In this document: piece after piece, positions 36,787 to 50,853 of the stretch
Layout of the letters: every line of letters begins with the position of its first letter
How positions within the stretch are numbered: position 1 is the first letter of the stretch
From: Doryteuthis pealeii
Lineage: Eukaryota; Mollusca; Cephalopoda; Myopsida; Loliginidae
DNA: 64,000 bases
NCBI GenBank assembly: GCA_023376005.1
Contig: CM042162.1
Location: 90,725,426-90,789,425 of the forward strand
Reading direction: 5' to 3'
Notes under the pieces: generated by a model
Databases searched by the model: none
What the model saw: the letters and a program-made list of their open reading frames with translations, nothing else
Told to the model about the DNA's origin: nothing
Position numbers and translations under genes: made by a program

Positions 36787-37484
36787 CTCATGTAAATAGT
36801 TTTAATGTGTTAGGGAGGGGGGCGGTGAGCAGAACTGCTGTAGAAAGTTAAAATTAGGAGTTATAAAGATATTTATCTTACCTTAACAATGAAATGCTCG
36901 AAATAGAAACACAAACTTAATAAAATAATTAGTGCAAATTTCGTTATCAATATACGAAAATAAACTGAAATTTTAATTACCTTTCATTTCTTATATTTTA
37001 AAGTGACGATTGTACTTTTGGCTTTTTTGTTCTTGATTTCTCAATTCCTTTTTCAAACTTACGCTTCTAATCACTTATTCTGAACAATTTTCAATCAAAT
37101 TGTTTCAGCTCTTCGATAATTTTAGCCGACTCGTATCTGCTTCTATGACCGGACCTAACATTTGCCAGCTTTATTTACAATTCAAAACCGATTTGAACTA
37201 TTTTGAAAGCTGGGATTTTGCCAAGCAGAATTGATAGAAACGAGGCAGCCAGAGGGTGGGGCAGCAGAGGTGACCAGTCTGACCAGTATTTATATTCTAA
37301 CTATTTGCCTCGTCCTCAAGAATTGGTATTTCTTTGAGCAAATATAATCTCATTTCAATGGTCAATTCATTAATATTCAAGTTTTAGAATTATAATGAGA
37401 TTTTTCTCCTCTTATCACATAATTCTATCTTGAAAGGAAACTGATAATATATATTATATATCAGGAAGCTGATAACGCACTAGG

Positions 37485-37528
<44 letters not shown>

Positions 37529-37836
37529 ATATACACATAACACAACACACATTAAATTATTATTTGGCTCTACTTAGGTATTGAGCACTTTTTACTTTTT
37601 AGCTTTAGAATATCTTGGCAGTTATTATATATAATATATATATATATATATATTATATAATTTTTATTCTTTGGCCATTATTATCGTATCAACCGATTAA
37701 TTTCTGTTGGTACAAATATCTTGGTCTTTTTGTTTTTTCAAAAAAAATTTTTACCCAGGTCATGCTTGGTAGTATATTTTTACAATCAAACTATTTGCAG
37801 GGATTTCTCTTACGCAAGGGTTTACCAACAAGTTGC

Positions 37837-37884
<48 letters not shown>

Positions 37885-38929
37885 TTTCATTCAAGATAGA
37901 ATTATGTGATGAGAGGAGAAAAATCTCTAAAACTTGAATATTAATGTGGTTATATGTGATTATATATATTTATATATTGTTTAATCTTCTTATTTTTCTA
38001 ACATTAGTATTCCATATGAAATACATCATATCTTTGTTAACTTTTCGTTCATGCATACGTCATCATATGATCTTCATCTTCCATTTTTGCACATGAATTG
38101 ATCACATCATTGGCTTTCGTAAACAAACGCGCATATAAAAATTAACGGTTAATAACATCATATTCACACATTCACTATATACTTAACATCTTTCATTTTG
38201 TCCTCACATAAACATTACTTAACAGTGTCCTGAAGATGGTACAATATACCGAAATGCTTAAATATTGACACAAAAAAATTGTTTCCTGATCATAACATCC
38301 TGTGTTTGTTATATTTTTTAAAATATTTTCTTCTCATATTGTCAGATTAATTTCCTCACGTATTCCGTATATATATGTGTGGTGTGTGTGTATGGTTGAG
38401 AATAGAGGAAAATGTGGATATAAAACAACTAAATTCAATTGATATTTCACCTCATCATTAGCTGAAGCTTTTTCAAAATTTTTCAAAATGAGAAAGTGAT
38501 ATAGTTTTAGATTCAATTGGACTTTGAGGCAGAGCAGACGTGTCGCTGCTGAGGTTGATCTCTCATCCGAGCAGTGATATGGGCTAGATAAAATAAAAGC
38601 TTGATCAAGCAACAAAAAAGTCTTGTTAATTTATTTAATTGCAATGACCAAAATCAGCCCAAAAGAAGATCTTAGTTAGAAGGAACAGTTTATCAACTAG
38701 ACAAGATGGCAGCCGGAGGAGATGGTAATGAATCAGCAGAACCAGAGTAACAAGAGAAATGAATGATAAAGTAAGAACATCTCCTCACCAAGTAAGTCTC
38801 TAATCTGTCTATCACCAAAAACTCTGAACTCTCATACTTTCGTTATATACCCGATGTTGATGTGGGTATATAACATTCCTGGGGTGCGATAAACATCCGT
38901 TCAAATTTAGATTAAAGTTTTTCTTTTGT

Positions 38930-39171
38930 TATAATATATTAATGATTTGAAGGCAATTACAATGCGTATAAAAAAATAAAAAACAAAAAGATGTCATTTT
39001 TGTCTTATCGATTTCGAAGTAGAAACTTCATCTTTAGAGGTGTATATATTTTCTGATATATACCTCTGAAGATGAAGTTTCTACTTTGAAATCGATAAGA
39101 CAAAAATAACATCTTTTTGTTTTTATTTTTTATATCCATTGTAATTGCCTTCAAATCATTAATATATTATA
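38930..39171. repeat. Long palindrome P, copy 1
   Basis: About 115-bp arms starting TAATATATTAATGATTTGAA, with AAACTTCATCTTTAGAGGTG near the centre. It is the contig-overlap partner of the copy at 47743-47983. Confidence 0.88.
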
Positions 39172-41410
39172 ACATACTTAACAATGCTTCAAGCAAATTA
39201 CCAATTACTTTTTCTTTTGTAATTAATATTATGTATATTTTTATTTCTGTATTTCAAATTATTACCATTACCCTTCATCATGTCAAAGAACATATTACAT
39301 ATTTGTAACACGATGAGTTCTTTCGTTGGCGTCAACTAATTTTTAAGAAAAAAGAAAAGTGTAGAATACTTTTTTTTGTGTTAGTGTCATTGGGTTTGTT
39401 TAGGTGCAAAATGCAAAAATCAAAGATATCAAGTACATTTTTGGTTTTGCATATTGTTTATATATACAGGAAAGGTTGCAGTGTTAACATTAAAAGATTT
39501 GACATGGCTGTCAGATCAAAAGGGTGACCTTGGGGTTCACACTTAGTTCACCTAAGTCCGATGACACAGATATAGATACAATTGTTTATATTAAATAATT
39601 CTCGTTTTAAAAAGGGCGAACAGACAGGCATGTAGAGACCAACACGTAGAGACCATCATGAGCAGTCGGGCCCGAGGATGGCAAGTTTGGATCAAAAACG
39701 AAATTTGTCACAGGCTATGGGAATTTCTTAATTAGAAGGTTGCAACTAGAAAAAATGACTTTTGCTGCTAGAATTGATTCCAGAATTTTGCATAAAACAA
39801 AAAGCCAAATGAAGCACATCGTGGAGAAAAGTTTGATTTATACTTTCTGAAGGGTATATAGTGCTATGTGAAATCTAAAGTGGACCTGGGAGTAATGACA
39901 ATGAAGGAGTACTCCACATTCCCCAGAGCTCCAGAATTGGAACCTAACCACTAGATACCCAGGACACTAAGACCTTTATCTACTATTTATTATTCTCCTC
40001 GTGTCTTTTATTATCCAAACAAGTGTGCGGCAAACATATTCATATTTATTCTATTAATTCCTCCTTCATCATATATGAAAATAAAAACAGTTGTTATTGT
40101 TGATGGTGTGTTTGCCTGATTTTTTAAAAGTTGCCAGCAAAACTCGGCAGCTTATTTCTACTAATTTCTCAACCGTCACAAAGAACTTCGACCGGGTTGC
40201 ATCAATCCCAGTTTTCTACAGAGGGTATTGGAAAGAGCAGCTGACCGGAGGCTCATCTGGTCGTACACGGAAATATTTCATAGTTACCACAGCATACTAT
40301 CCCGGCCCCCCAGGATCTTAACACATACGGTCCGTGCCTGGATTCCCTCCAAACTAAATACTGGCAGATTAATATCATATTTAGTAAAGTGCCCCTGAGA
40401 GGGTAACACACAGGAATTGTATCATAACTGGCGCCTGTGTACGGATCATATTTTTATATTTGGTGCCGTGAACTAGGATTGTATCATAATTTGTTGCCTA
40501 AGATCCGGATCGACCTGAATGGTACCTACAGAACAACGACACTAGACGTTTACAAGATATGAATGAGATTACCACGGCACAATCTATTATTATATATTAG
40601 ATTTGAAGTGTGAAATATATATATATCTTTTGATAAAATCTGTTGTAAGATTTCACATTCTAATTTTTTGAAAACAAGGCATAAATTGTAGGGGTCGAAG
40701 GGTCAAGAGCAAAATTTCTTTTAAGGGGTGGGGAAAATTGAAAAAGATTGGGAAACTACTTGCTATAAAGATGGAGGGAGAAAAAGTTTGATTTTATACC
40801 TTTCTGAAGGGTATTAGTGTTTAAGTTTCTGACCGCCATCCTTGGCCAGTTGAAAAGACTTAAGTAAGCAATCCTGAGCAATAGATCCTTTGTAAGTGGA
40901 ATGGTCTGGGTTATGGAATCCTTCATAGTGTCAAAAGGTCCAGTGATATAATCCTATGTTCCGTCGTCTACGAAGTTCAAAAGAATGTGTGTAGGTATGA
41001 CCCAGAACAGCCGTTTAAATAAAATAATCAGCAGCAGAGTACTGCCAGTGGTTGGCCAATAGGTTTGGTCACAAATGGTTATCTGGGAGTCTATAGTAGA
41101 AGTGGATATCTTGCAGCACCTTAATCCAAAAAACGCCAACCAATTAGTGTATCGTGTGAAATCTTAAAGTGGACTGGGAGTAATGACAATGAAGGAGAGT
41201 ATTCAATCCCAGCTCCAGAATTTGGAAACCTACTATCGATACCCAGGACACTAAGACTTTATCCCACTATTTATTATTCCTCTATTAATCGGAATGTTAT
41301 TGGCGCTTCCTTATCTGCCTGTTTCCATGGAACAACTGGAGGCATTAGTTTAGAACTCCCTGATAGAATGAATTGCATCGCACGAACATATTTTAAAAGT
41401 GTATTATTTT

Positions 41411-41565
41411 ACTGCGATCCTTAATATGACGTTCTCTTTCGTGATATTTATGGTGGCACCAACATGTTGTTTGGTTGATTTTGGCCTGAACTAATTCCAT
41501 CATTTTCTGTGTTTTAATTTCTCCTCGGGCCGTAACCAATAATCAAAGCCCATTTTTTACACCAC
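41411..41565 (-). pseudogene. Broken second copy of the 50206-50345 exon
   Basis: This stretch aligns along its whole length with the intact laminin-G exon but carries about 15 extra single bases. Examples are doubled bases in the ATGGTGCCACC and CCTCGGGCC regions and a changed donor. The frame is lost several times. It sits inside the larger repeated block 36789-45594. Because errors are spread as one-base indels rather than substitutions, sequencing error at a contig end explains it better than gene decay. Confidence 0.8.
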
Positions 41566-41569
41566 CTAT

Positions 41570-42240
41570 TGAATTTTAAACCAATTAAAATTTTTTAGAT
41601 TAGGAGAAAAATTTACATATTGTATTAAAAAGAAAGAAGGACTCGCGCAAAAATGTATTATGGTTCTCAGAAAATTTGTAATTACTTTTATCTTTACATA
41701 CCCGAGAAACGTGTTTCTGACTCTGTTTGTTGTTCTTTCAGGCAATTGAGTTATTATTTTGGCAGAAAATTATGTCCCGACTATTTGATGAGGTTGGTAT
41801 GTTATGTTTCTTCTGCAATATTTTCTATTATAATAGTGGCTGTTTTTAATAATGTTTTGAACGCTACGTTATTTTTTTTTTCACATCCGCGTGCGACCTC
41901 GCAGACCCTGCATGCGAACCTGCCGCGCAAAAATTGAGAAAAATGATGTAACGATTTCAACAATTTTTGCGCGTAAGTTCGACGTAGGTCACCGCCTTTC
42001 TGGTTAATAAAATTTATTACCTTAGCCTTTCATTATATCTTTTTTAGATTGGTATCGGTTCATCTAGATTTTTTTATTTGATATGATAGGTGTGTTGTGT
42101 CTTTGAAATAATGTTTTTTTTGGTTCTGAGATATTTCTGTGTTTTTTCTACTTAAAATTATCCTTTTGGGGTGTGTGTAATGTGTGTGTCTATGTATATG
42201 TGGTCTTATGTTTTATTTTTGTGTGCGGTCCGTGAAGTTT
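41570..42240. other. Segment present only in the second contig's version of the overlap
   Basis: Replaces about 500 bp (50350-50850) of the other version. It holds a 95-codon open frame with no recognised domain, and GCGCAAAAAT and its complement as small inverted repeats. Confidence 0.6.
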
Positions 42241-42275
42241 TTATATATATATATAATTACTAAATAAACAGAGAG

Positions 42276-42566
42276 GGCACATGCGTCTTAATGGTTAGGA
42301 AAATTGTAAGAAAACGAGACTTGTCGACCTGAGTCAATTCTAGACAAGCGAAGCCGTTTTACCTTTCATACTGGTGCTAACAGCCTTGGGAAAACTACGA
42401 ATCAATTCTTCCCTCCAGCTACTGGGTAATAGCTAAGGGCACAGACTGGGCTCTATTTTAGACCTGGCTAGGTAACCCATGTCCTAGGAGAAGGAGCACT
42501 GACTTCAATCTGTTTAAAATTTGCTTAAGAAGTTGGCCTCTGTGTCACATTCTTAGGCCTCATGTG
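42276..42566 (+). mobile_element. SINE A, error-rich counterpart of 50854-51124
   Basis: Same element with many extra single bases, in the noisy end of the second contig. Confidence 0.7.
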
Positions 42567-43269
42567 GAATGGGTTTATTGGATTTCATAATATATTTATA
42601 TATATTATATTATATCACCCCCACCACCCATATGATAGATGATGAGAGCAGGAGAGAAGAAAGAGGTGATAGATATATAACAGAGAGCACCGCACGGCCA
42701 TCGCCGGTGATAGATCTACTAAACAGAGAAGAGAGAAGAAATTGTTATAATATGACTTGCAACAAGGTCAGAGAAGAGGGGTAGAAGAATAACAAAATGA
42801 GAGAGAGGGGTAAGAAGAATTAACAATGAAGAGGAGAAGAAAGAGAGAGAGAAAAATACCAAATGAGAGAAGAGAGCAGAGAAGAGACTACATGAGAGAG
42901 AGGAAAGGCAGAGAGAGATACAAAATAGAGAGAAGAGCGGGACTGTATACACACGAAATAAATGAAAGAAAACTGGAGAGAGGAGAGATCAGGACAAATT
43001 TTAAAGATTCTTTTGATTTAGAAGGCATTAATCCGCCACCCTCTTTCAAACAAAAGCAGAAAAAAAAGATTTGGAATTATATGTATCTTTCCATAACCAT
43101 TTATTTATTAGACTCATTCCTTTTTCATTTTACCAGTAAAATTGTGTGCCTTACTGGCAAGGTAAGGTTTCAAGGTTAGAGTATGGTTCAGCGAGGAATA
43201 ATAAAATGTAGCAAGAACATAGAAGTTTTAATGATTAATATTGAGGTTATCTCATAAAAGATAGCTCAG

Positions 43270-45130
43270 AGAGGCGCCAAAAAAGAACACTGTTTGGGGA
43301 GAGAGGCCAAAAGACAACTGATATTCGGGGGAGCAGACGGCAGAAAAGGACAACTGTTATTTGGGGAGAGAGGGCCAAAAACGACTCTCGTATTTGGGGG
43401 AGAGAGGTCCAAAAAGACACTTGTTATTGGGGAAGAGAGGCCAAAAGACACTGTATTGGGGAAGAGGCCAAAAGACGACTGTATGGGAGAGAGCCCAAAA
43501 AAGACACTTATTGGAGGAGAAAGACGGCCAAAAGAACACTAGTATTGGGGGAGAGAGGCCCCAAAAAGACAACATGTATTGGGGAGAGAGCGCACAAAAG
43601 CACACTGTATTGGGGAAGGAGAGGCCACAAAAGACAACTGTATTGGGGGAGAGTGGCCAAAAAGACTTACTGTATTGGGGAGCAAGAGGCCAAAAAGACA
43701 ATGTATTGGGGGAGAGAGAGGCCAAAAGACAATGTGATTGGGGAGAGAGGCCAAAAAAGCAATGTATTGGGGGGAGAGAGGCCAAAAAAGACGACAACTG
43801 TAGTTGGGGAGAGAGGCAGACAGGGAGCAGAAAATTGCTGTAATTGAGGTAAAGGGTGTACAGGGAGTAAGAAAATAACCTCTCCCCCCCCCATTACAAG
43901 TGGTAACAAAGGGAGCAGAAAAGCCACCAGTATTGGGGAGAGAAGTGGACAAGGGAGTCGGAAAAAGCCACAGTATTGGGGAGCAAGTGGACAGGGAGCG
44001 GAAAAAGCCACAGTATTGGGACGAAGAAAGTGGACAGGGGGAGCGAAAAGCCCACAGTAATTGGGGAGAGGAAGTGGACAGGGAAAGCGGAAAGCCACAG
44101 TATTGGGGGACGAAGTTGGGACAGGGAGCGGAAAGCCCAAACAGTAATTGGGAGAGAAGTGGGACAGGGAAGCGGAAAAAGCCACAGTAATTGGGGAAGA
44201 GCAAGTGGGACAGGGAGCCGGGAAAAGCCCACAGTATTGTTGGGGAGAAGAAGTGGACAGGCGAGCGGAAAAAAGTTGCCACAGAGTAATTGGGGGGAGA
44301 AGTGGACACGGGGAGCGGAAAAGCCACCAGTCATTGGGGAGAAGAGTGGACCAAGGGGCGGGAAAAACGCACAGTATTTGGGGAAGAGAAGTGGACAGGG
44401 AAGCGAAAAAGCCCACAGTATTGGGGAGGGACGTGGACAGGGAGTGGTAAAACCACAGTATTGGGGGAGAGAAAGTGGAACAGGGAGCGGAAACAAGCCA
44501 ACAAGTATTAGGGAGAGAAGTGACCAGGGTAGCGGAAAGCCACAAGTAATTTCAGGGAGAGAAGTTGGACAGGGAGCGGAAAGCCACAGTATTGGGGAGA
44601 GAAGGTGGGACAGGGAGCGGAAAAGCACAGTATTGGGGAGAGAGGTGACAGGGAGCCAGAAAAGTTCCACAGTATTGGGGAGAGAGGTGGACAAGGAGCG
44701 GAAAACCTACAGTATTGAGGAGAGAAGTTGGACAGGGACCGATGAAAAAACAGTAATTGGGGAGAGAAGTGGGACAGGGACCAAGAAAAAAACAGTATTG
44801 GGGAGAGAGGTTGGGGCTTGCCATAAGGGAAAATAGTGGGTCCAGAACAACCAATAGGGTGCCTTAAGGCTTGATGTGACCAGTCGATTCTTTATTCAGA
44901 ATAAGGGCCTCTCATTGACAACACCGTGTTAACCTAGTAAAGGGTCAAACAGTGGAAGTGTCACATGTCATGGACTGCTTTCATACATCTAAGTTCCATC
45001 ATTGAAGCATCAAAAGGTTTGCCACCACAGGCATAGGTTGGCCATTAGTGTGGTGTGGGGGGGGGGGGTCTTTACCTCTCTGGCAGAGGTGCGTTGGTTC
45101 GTATTCTTAAAGGCCCTGAGACGGGCTGAA
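43270..45130 (+). repeat. Longer, noisy version of the family C minisatellites
   Basis: The same two unit types as at 51605-52400, but about 1.56 kb of repeats instead of 0.5 kb, with many indels. Open frames here, rich in Pro/Ser/Leu on the minus strand, are repeat artefacts. Confidence 0.72.
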
Positions 45131-45594
45131 ATATTTTTAAAAAAGAATTTAAATATTATTCATGATCAATATTGAAAACAATGAAGCTTTTTCTCTGAAG
45201 TTTCAATATCAAAACCAAAACTGAGAATTTTCATGGAAGTTCCCGTTCCACGTTTTTTTGTGTTCTCTTTTTGTGGTTTTCCCTTGAAAATCAAAATTTA
45301 AATGAAAGACAAGTTGATTTCCTGAAAAGAAAGAGTTCAAGATCAAAGGGGAGTAATTCCCCATATTTAATTTCTTTGATAGCAACATGAAAATAATTGT
45401 TGACCAAGTTTTTTCAAAGGATATTTTAAACCCTCCAGGAAAAATTGAATTCTGAGTCAACAATCAGATAAACCCATACTCAATCTTCCTTATAACTCGG
45501 TTGCATTCAATCATCAAAATTCTTAATTTAAACATTTTGGAAAAAAGAAAATAAAAAAAAGGTGAAAAAGATTTTTTTTTTTTTTTTTTATTTA

Positions 45595-45595
45595 N
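45595..45595. other. Single N: contig join
   Basis: One N sits after a poly-T run. The sequence that follows (CATGTAAAGTAGTTTTATATG…) matches 36789 onward, while the sequence before it matches the run-up to 52817. The two contigs therefore overlap by roughly 7-9 kb that was not collapsed. Confidence 0.9.
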
Positions 45596-46295
45596 CATGT
45601 AAAGTAGTTTTATATGTGTTAGGGAGGGGGGCGTGAGCAGAACTGCTGTAGAAAGTTAAAATTAGGAGTTACGAAGATATTTATCTTACCTTAACAATGA
45701 AATGCTCGAAATAGAAACGCAAACTTAATAAAATAATTAGTGCAAATTTCGTTATCAATATACGAAAATAAACTGAAATTTTAATTACCTTTCATTTCTT
45801 ATATTTTAAAGTGACGATTGTACTTTTGGCTTTTTTGTTCTTGATTTCTCAATTCCTTTTTCAAACTTACGCTTCTAATCACTTATTCTGAACAATTTTC
45901 AATCAAATTGTTTCAGCTCTTTCGATAATTTTAGCCGACTCGTATCTGCTTCTATGACCGGACCTAACATTTGCCAGCTTTATTTACAATTCAAACCGAT
46001 TTGAACTATTTTGAAAGCTGGGATTTTGCCAAGCAGAATTGATAGAAACGAGGCAGCCAGAGGGTGGGGCAGCAGAGGTGACCAGTCTGACCCAGTATTT
46101 ATATTCTAACTATTTGCCCTCGTCCTCAAGAATTGGTATTTCTTTTGAGCAAATATAATCTCATTTCAATGGTCAATTCATTAATATTCAAGTTTTAGAA
46201 TTATAATGAGATTTTTCTCCTCTTATCACATAATTCTATCTTGAAAGGAAACTGATAATATATATATATATATCAGGAGCTGATAACCGCATAGG

Positions 46296-46349
<54 letters not shown>

Positions 46350-46435
46350 CACACACACACATCAAATAAATTTATTATTTGCTCTACTTAGGTATTGAGC
46401 ACTTTTTACTTTTTAGCTTTAGAATATCTTGGCAG

Positions 46436-46475
<40 letters not shown>

Positions 46476-47742
46476 ATTTCTTTTGGCCATTATTATCGTA
46501 TCAACCGATTAATTTCTGTTGGTACAAATATCTTGGTCTTTTTGTTTTTTCAAAAAAAAATTTTTACCCAGGTCATGCTTGGTAGTATATTTTTACAATC
46601 AAACTATTTGCAGGGATTTCTCTTACCGCAAGGGTTTACCAACAAGTTTGCTATATATATATATATATATATATATATTATCAGTTTCATTTCAAGATAG
46701 AATTATGTGATGAGAGGAGAAAAATCTCTAAAACTTGAATATTAATGTGGTTATATGTGGATTATATATATTTATATATTGTTTTAATCTTCTTATTTTT
46801 CTAACATTAGTATTCCATATGAAATACATCATATCTTTGTTAACTTTTCGTTCATGCATACGTCATCATATGATCTTCATCTTCCATTTTTGCACATGAA
46901 TTGATCACATCATTGGCTTTCGTAAACAAACGCGCATATAAAAATTAACAGTTAATAACATCATATTCACACATTCACTATATACTTAACATCTTTCATT
47001 TTGTCCCTCACATAAACATTACTTAACAGTGTCCTGAAGATGGTACAATATACCGAAATGCTTAAATATTGACACAAAAAAATTGTTTCCTGATCATAAC
47101 ATCCTGTGTTTGTTATATTTTTTAAAATATTTTCTTCTCATATTGTCAGATTAATTTCCTCACCGTATTTCCGTATATATATGTGTGTGTGTGTGTATGG
47201 TTGAGAATAGAGGAAAATGTGGATATAAAAACAACTAAATTCAATTGATATTTCACCTCATCATTAGCTGAAGCTTTTTCAAAATTTTTCAAAATGAGAA
47301 ACGTGATATAGTTTTAGATTCAATTGGACTTTGAGGCAGAGCAGACGTGTCGCTGCTGAGGTTGATCTCTCATCCAAGCAGTGATATGGGCTAGATAAAA
47401 TAAAAGCTTGATCAAGCAACAAAAAAGTCTTGTTAATTTATTTAATTGCAATGACCAAAATCAGCCCAAAAGAAGATCTTAGTTAGAAGGAACAGTTTAT
47501 CAACTAGACAAGATGGCAGCCGGAGGAGATGGTAATGAATCAGCAAGAACCAGAGTAACAAGAGAAATGAAGTGATAAAGTAAGAACATCTCCTCACCAA
47601 GTAAGTCTCTAATCTGTCTATCACCCAAAAACTCTGAACTCTCATACTTTCGTTTATATACCCGATGTTGATGTGGGTATATAACAATTCCTGGGGGTGC
47701 GATAAACATCCGTTCAAATTTAGATTAAAGTTTTTCTTTTGT

Positions 47743-47983
47743 TATAATATATTAATGATTTGAAGGCAATTACAATGCGTATAAAAAATAAAAACAAAAA
47801 GATGTCATTTTTGTCTTATCGATTTCGAAGTAGAAACTTCATCTTTAGAGGTGTATATATTTTCTGATATATACCTCTGAAGATGAAGTTTCTACTTTGA
47901 AATCGATAAGACAAAAATAACATCTTTTTGTTTTTATTTTTTATATCCATTGTAATTGCCTTCAAATCATTAATATATTATAA
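47743..47983. repeat. Long palindrome P, copy 2
   Basis: Same palindrome as the copy at 38930-39171, almost identical. Open frames inside are chance. Confidence 0.88.
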
Positions 47984-49607
47984 CATACTTAACAATGCTT
48001 CAAGCAAATTACCAATTACTTTTTCTTTTGTAATTAATATTATGTATATTTTTATTTCTGTATTTCAAATTATTACCATTACCCTTCATCATGTCAAAGA
48101 ACATATTACATATTTGTAACACGATGAGTTCTTTCGTTGGCGTCAACTAATTTTTAAGGAAAAAAGAAAAGTGTAGAATACTTTTTTTTGTGTTAGTGTC
48201 ATTGGGTTTGTTTAGGTGCAAAATGCAAAAATCAAAGATATCAAGTACATTTTTGGTTTTGCATATTGTTTATATATACAGGAAAGGTTGCAGTGTTAAC
48301 ATTAAAAGATTTGACATGGCTGTCAGATCAAAAGGGTGACCTTGGGGTTCACACTTAGTTCACCTAAGTCCGATGACACAGATATAGATACAATTGTTTA
48401 TATTAAAATAATTCTCGTTTTAAAAAGGGCGAACAGACAGGCATGTAGAGACCAACACGTAGAGACCATCATGAGCAGTCGGGCCCCGAGGATGGCAGAG
48501 TTTGGATCAAAAAACGAAATTTGTCACAGGCTATGGGAATTTCTTAATTAAGAAGGTTGCAACTAGAAAAATTGACTTTTGCTGCTAGAATTGATTCCAG
48601 AATTTTGCATAAAACAAAAAGCCAAATGAAGCACATCGTGGAGAAAAGTTTGATTTATACCTTTCTGAAGGGTATTAGTGCTATGTGAAATCTAAAGTGG
48701 ACCTGGGAGTAATGACAATGAAGGAGTACTCCACATTCCCCAGAGCTCCAGAATTGGAACCTAACCACTAGATACCCAGGACACTAAGACCTTTATCTAC
48801 TATTTATTATTCCTCCTCGTGTCTTTATTTATCCAAACAAGTGTGCAAAACATATTCATATATTATTCCTATTCATTATATATGAATAAAAACAGTTGTT
48901 ATTGTTGATGGTGTGTTGCCTGATTTTTTAAAAGTTGCCAGCAAACTCGGCAGCTTATTTCTACTAATTTCTCAACCCGTCACAAAGACACTCCGACTGA
49001 GTTGCATCGATCCCTGTTCTACAGAGGGTATTGAAAGAGCAGCTGACCGGAGGCTCATCTGGTAGTCACGGAAATAATTCATAGTTACCACAGCATACTA
49101 TCCCCGGGGCCCCCAGGATCTTAACACATACGGTCCCGTGCCTGGATTCCCTCCAAAACTAGTACCGCGGCAGTTCATATCATATTTAGTACAGTGCCCC
49201 TGAGAGGGTACAACACAGGATTGTATCATAACTGGTGCCTGTGCAGGATCGTATTATTATATTTGGTGCGGTAACTAGGATTGTATCATATTTGTTGCCT
49301 AAGATGCAGGATCGACCCGAATGGTTACCACAGAACAACGACACTAGACGTTTACAAGATATGAACCTGAGATTACCACGGAACATCTATTATTATATAT
49401 TAGATTTAGAGAGTGAAATATATATGATATTTTCATAAAACTGTAGTATGGATTCACATTCTATATTTTTGAACAAAAGCATAAATTGTAGGGGTGGAAG
49501 GTCAGAGCAAAATTCTTTTAAGGGTGCGGGAATAGAAAAAGATTGGGAACTACTGCTATAGATGGATGGAGAAAAGTTTGATTTATACCTTTCTGAAGGG
49601 TATTAGT

Positions 49608-49925
49608 GTTAAGTTTCTGACCGCCATCCTTGGCCAGTTGAAAAGGACTTAAAGTAAGTAAGTCCTGAGCAATAGAATCCTTTGGTAAGTGAATGAGTCC
49701 TGGGTTATGGAATCTTACGTAGTGTCAAAGGTCCAGTGATATAATCCTATGTTCCGTCGTCTACGAAGGTTCAAAGCAATGTGTGTAGGTATGACCAGAA
49801 CAGCCAGTATAAATAACAATATCAGCAGCAGAGTACTGCCAGTGATTGGCCAATAGGTTGGTCACATGGTTATTGGTGAGTCTATAAGTAGAAGTGGACA
49901 TCTTGCACACACCTTATATCCAAAA
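49608..49925 (+). repeat. Element D
   Basis: Second independent locus of the same 317-bp unit, next to pieces of family C (AAAGTGGACCTGGGAGTAATG) on both sides. Confidence 0.6.
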
Positions 49926-50205
49926 AACGCCAACAATTAGTGCTATGTGAAATCTAAAGTGGACCTGGGAGTAATGACAATGAAGGAGTACTCCACATTC
50001 CCCAGAGCTCCAGAATTGGAACCTAACTACTAGATACCCAGGACACTAAGACCTTTATCCACTATTTATTATTCCTCTATCTAATGATGTTATTGCGCTT
50101 CCTGTATCTGCTGTTTCCATGGAAACAAATGAGAGGCATTAGTTTCAGAACATCCTGTAGATGAACATGCACGCATACGCACATTTTAAAAAGTGTATTA
50201 TTTAC

Positions 50206-50345
50206 CTGCATCCTTATATGACGTCCTCTTTCAGTGATATTTATGGTGACAACATGTTGTTGGTTGTTGGCGTAACTAATTCCATCATTTTCTGTGTTTA
50301 ATTCATCTCGGCCGTAACCAATATCAAAAGCCATTTTTACACCAC
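50206..50345 (-). CDS. Nrx-IV: Neurexin-IV/CNTNAP-like exon: middle of last laminin-G domain
   Basis: A 140-bp exon with acceptor AATTTCAG and donor GTAAAT, starting in phase 1 and ending in phase 0. It gives 46 complete residues, including GGVKMAFDIGYG, the usual FxxGxG strand of LNS domains, and QQHVVTINITERG, where the family normally has a W/Y-H-x-V motif. NIT is an N-glycosylation sequon. It joins in frame to the exon at 27715-27811 (…IRMQ followed by VDNYKP). A damaged near-copy lies at about 41411-41565. This one is intact and is probably the real exon. The intron to the next exon measures 22.4 kb here, but about 8.8 kb of that may be a false duplication. Confidence 0.92.
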
Positions 50346-50582
50346 CTGAAATTTAAAAAAAAAAAAAAAAAAAGATTTTTAGATAGGAACTTTCAAACAG
50401 ATCTGAGTGAGAGTGTTATATATATATATATATATATTTATGGACTCTCATCGATTTTTGACGCATGAGAGTTCACACACACAATGAACACCCACACACT
50501 GATTTGTTTATAGTGGTGAGGGCTTGTGTTGGACCATCCACACTTTTTGGCACAGTCGATAGGAAAGAATTGGTGCATCAAG

Positions 50583-50827
50583 GGTTGCCACAAACCCAAT
50601 CAACGACCGACTTCAGGAATTTTGAATTCAGAGTTATCCCTCTCCCAGACTGGTTACCTAGCCAAGGTTGAAGGCCCCAGTCTTCCCTACTATTTAACCC
50701 ATAGCTAGAGGGAGAATATTTCCCAAGGGTATTCGCGCTATGTGAAATGCCAACAGCTTCGTCTAGGATTTGAACTCGAATTGACGAGTCCATTTCCCAT
50801 GACTTTAACCACCAGCCCATGCACCTC
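50583..50827 (-). mobile_element. SINE A, diverged 3' end
   Basis: Head and body match the family (GGATTTGAACTCGA, CCATAGCTAGAGGGAGA). The 3' end is degraded. It lies head to head with the copy at 50854-51124. Confidence 0.75.
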
Positions 50828-50853
50828 CATATATATATATATATAAACAGAGA

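Larger units (their letters stand above)
36789..45594 (+). repeat. Unmerged near-copy of 45596-52817
   Basis: Collinear with the following contig: same palindrome (38930-39171 against 47743-47983), same element D (40818-41133 against 49608-49925), same exon, same SINE A (42276 against 50854) and same minisatellite. Indel noise rises towards 45594. One segment, about 41570-42240, has no match in the other copy. Confidence 0.9.

Noticed and set aside
38930..39310. Small frames such as 39117-39308 repeated at 47928-48119
   Set aside because: They cross the palindrome and its flank and are duplicated only because the contigs overlap.
43539..44836. Several overlapping frames over 250 codons, on both strands
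   Set aside because: All frames of the family C minisatellite are open together, and the cleaner copy at 51605-52105 shows different lengths and frames. Not a gene.
47500..47580. ATG in good context (AAGATGGCAGCCGGAGGAGA) with a short frame
   Set aside because: Only about 20 codons, not preserved in the copy at 38704, and no splice-linked continuation. It may be an old transposon start.
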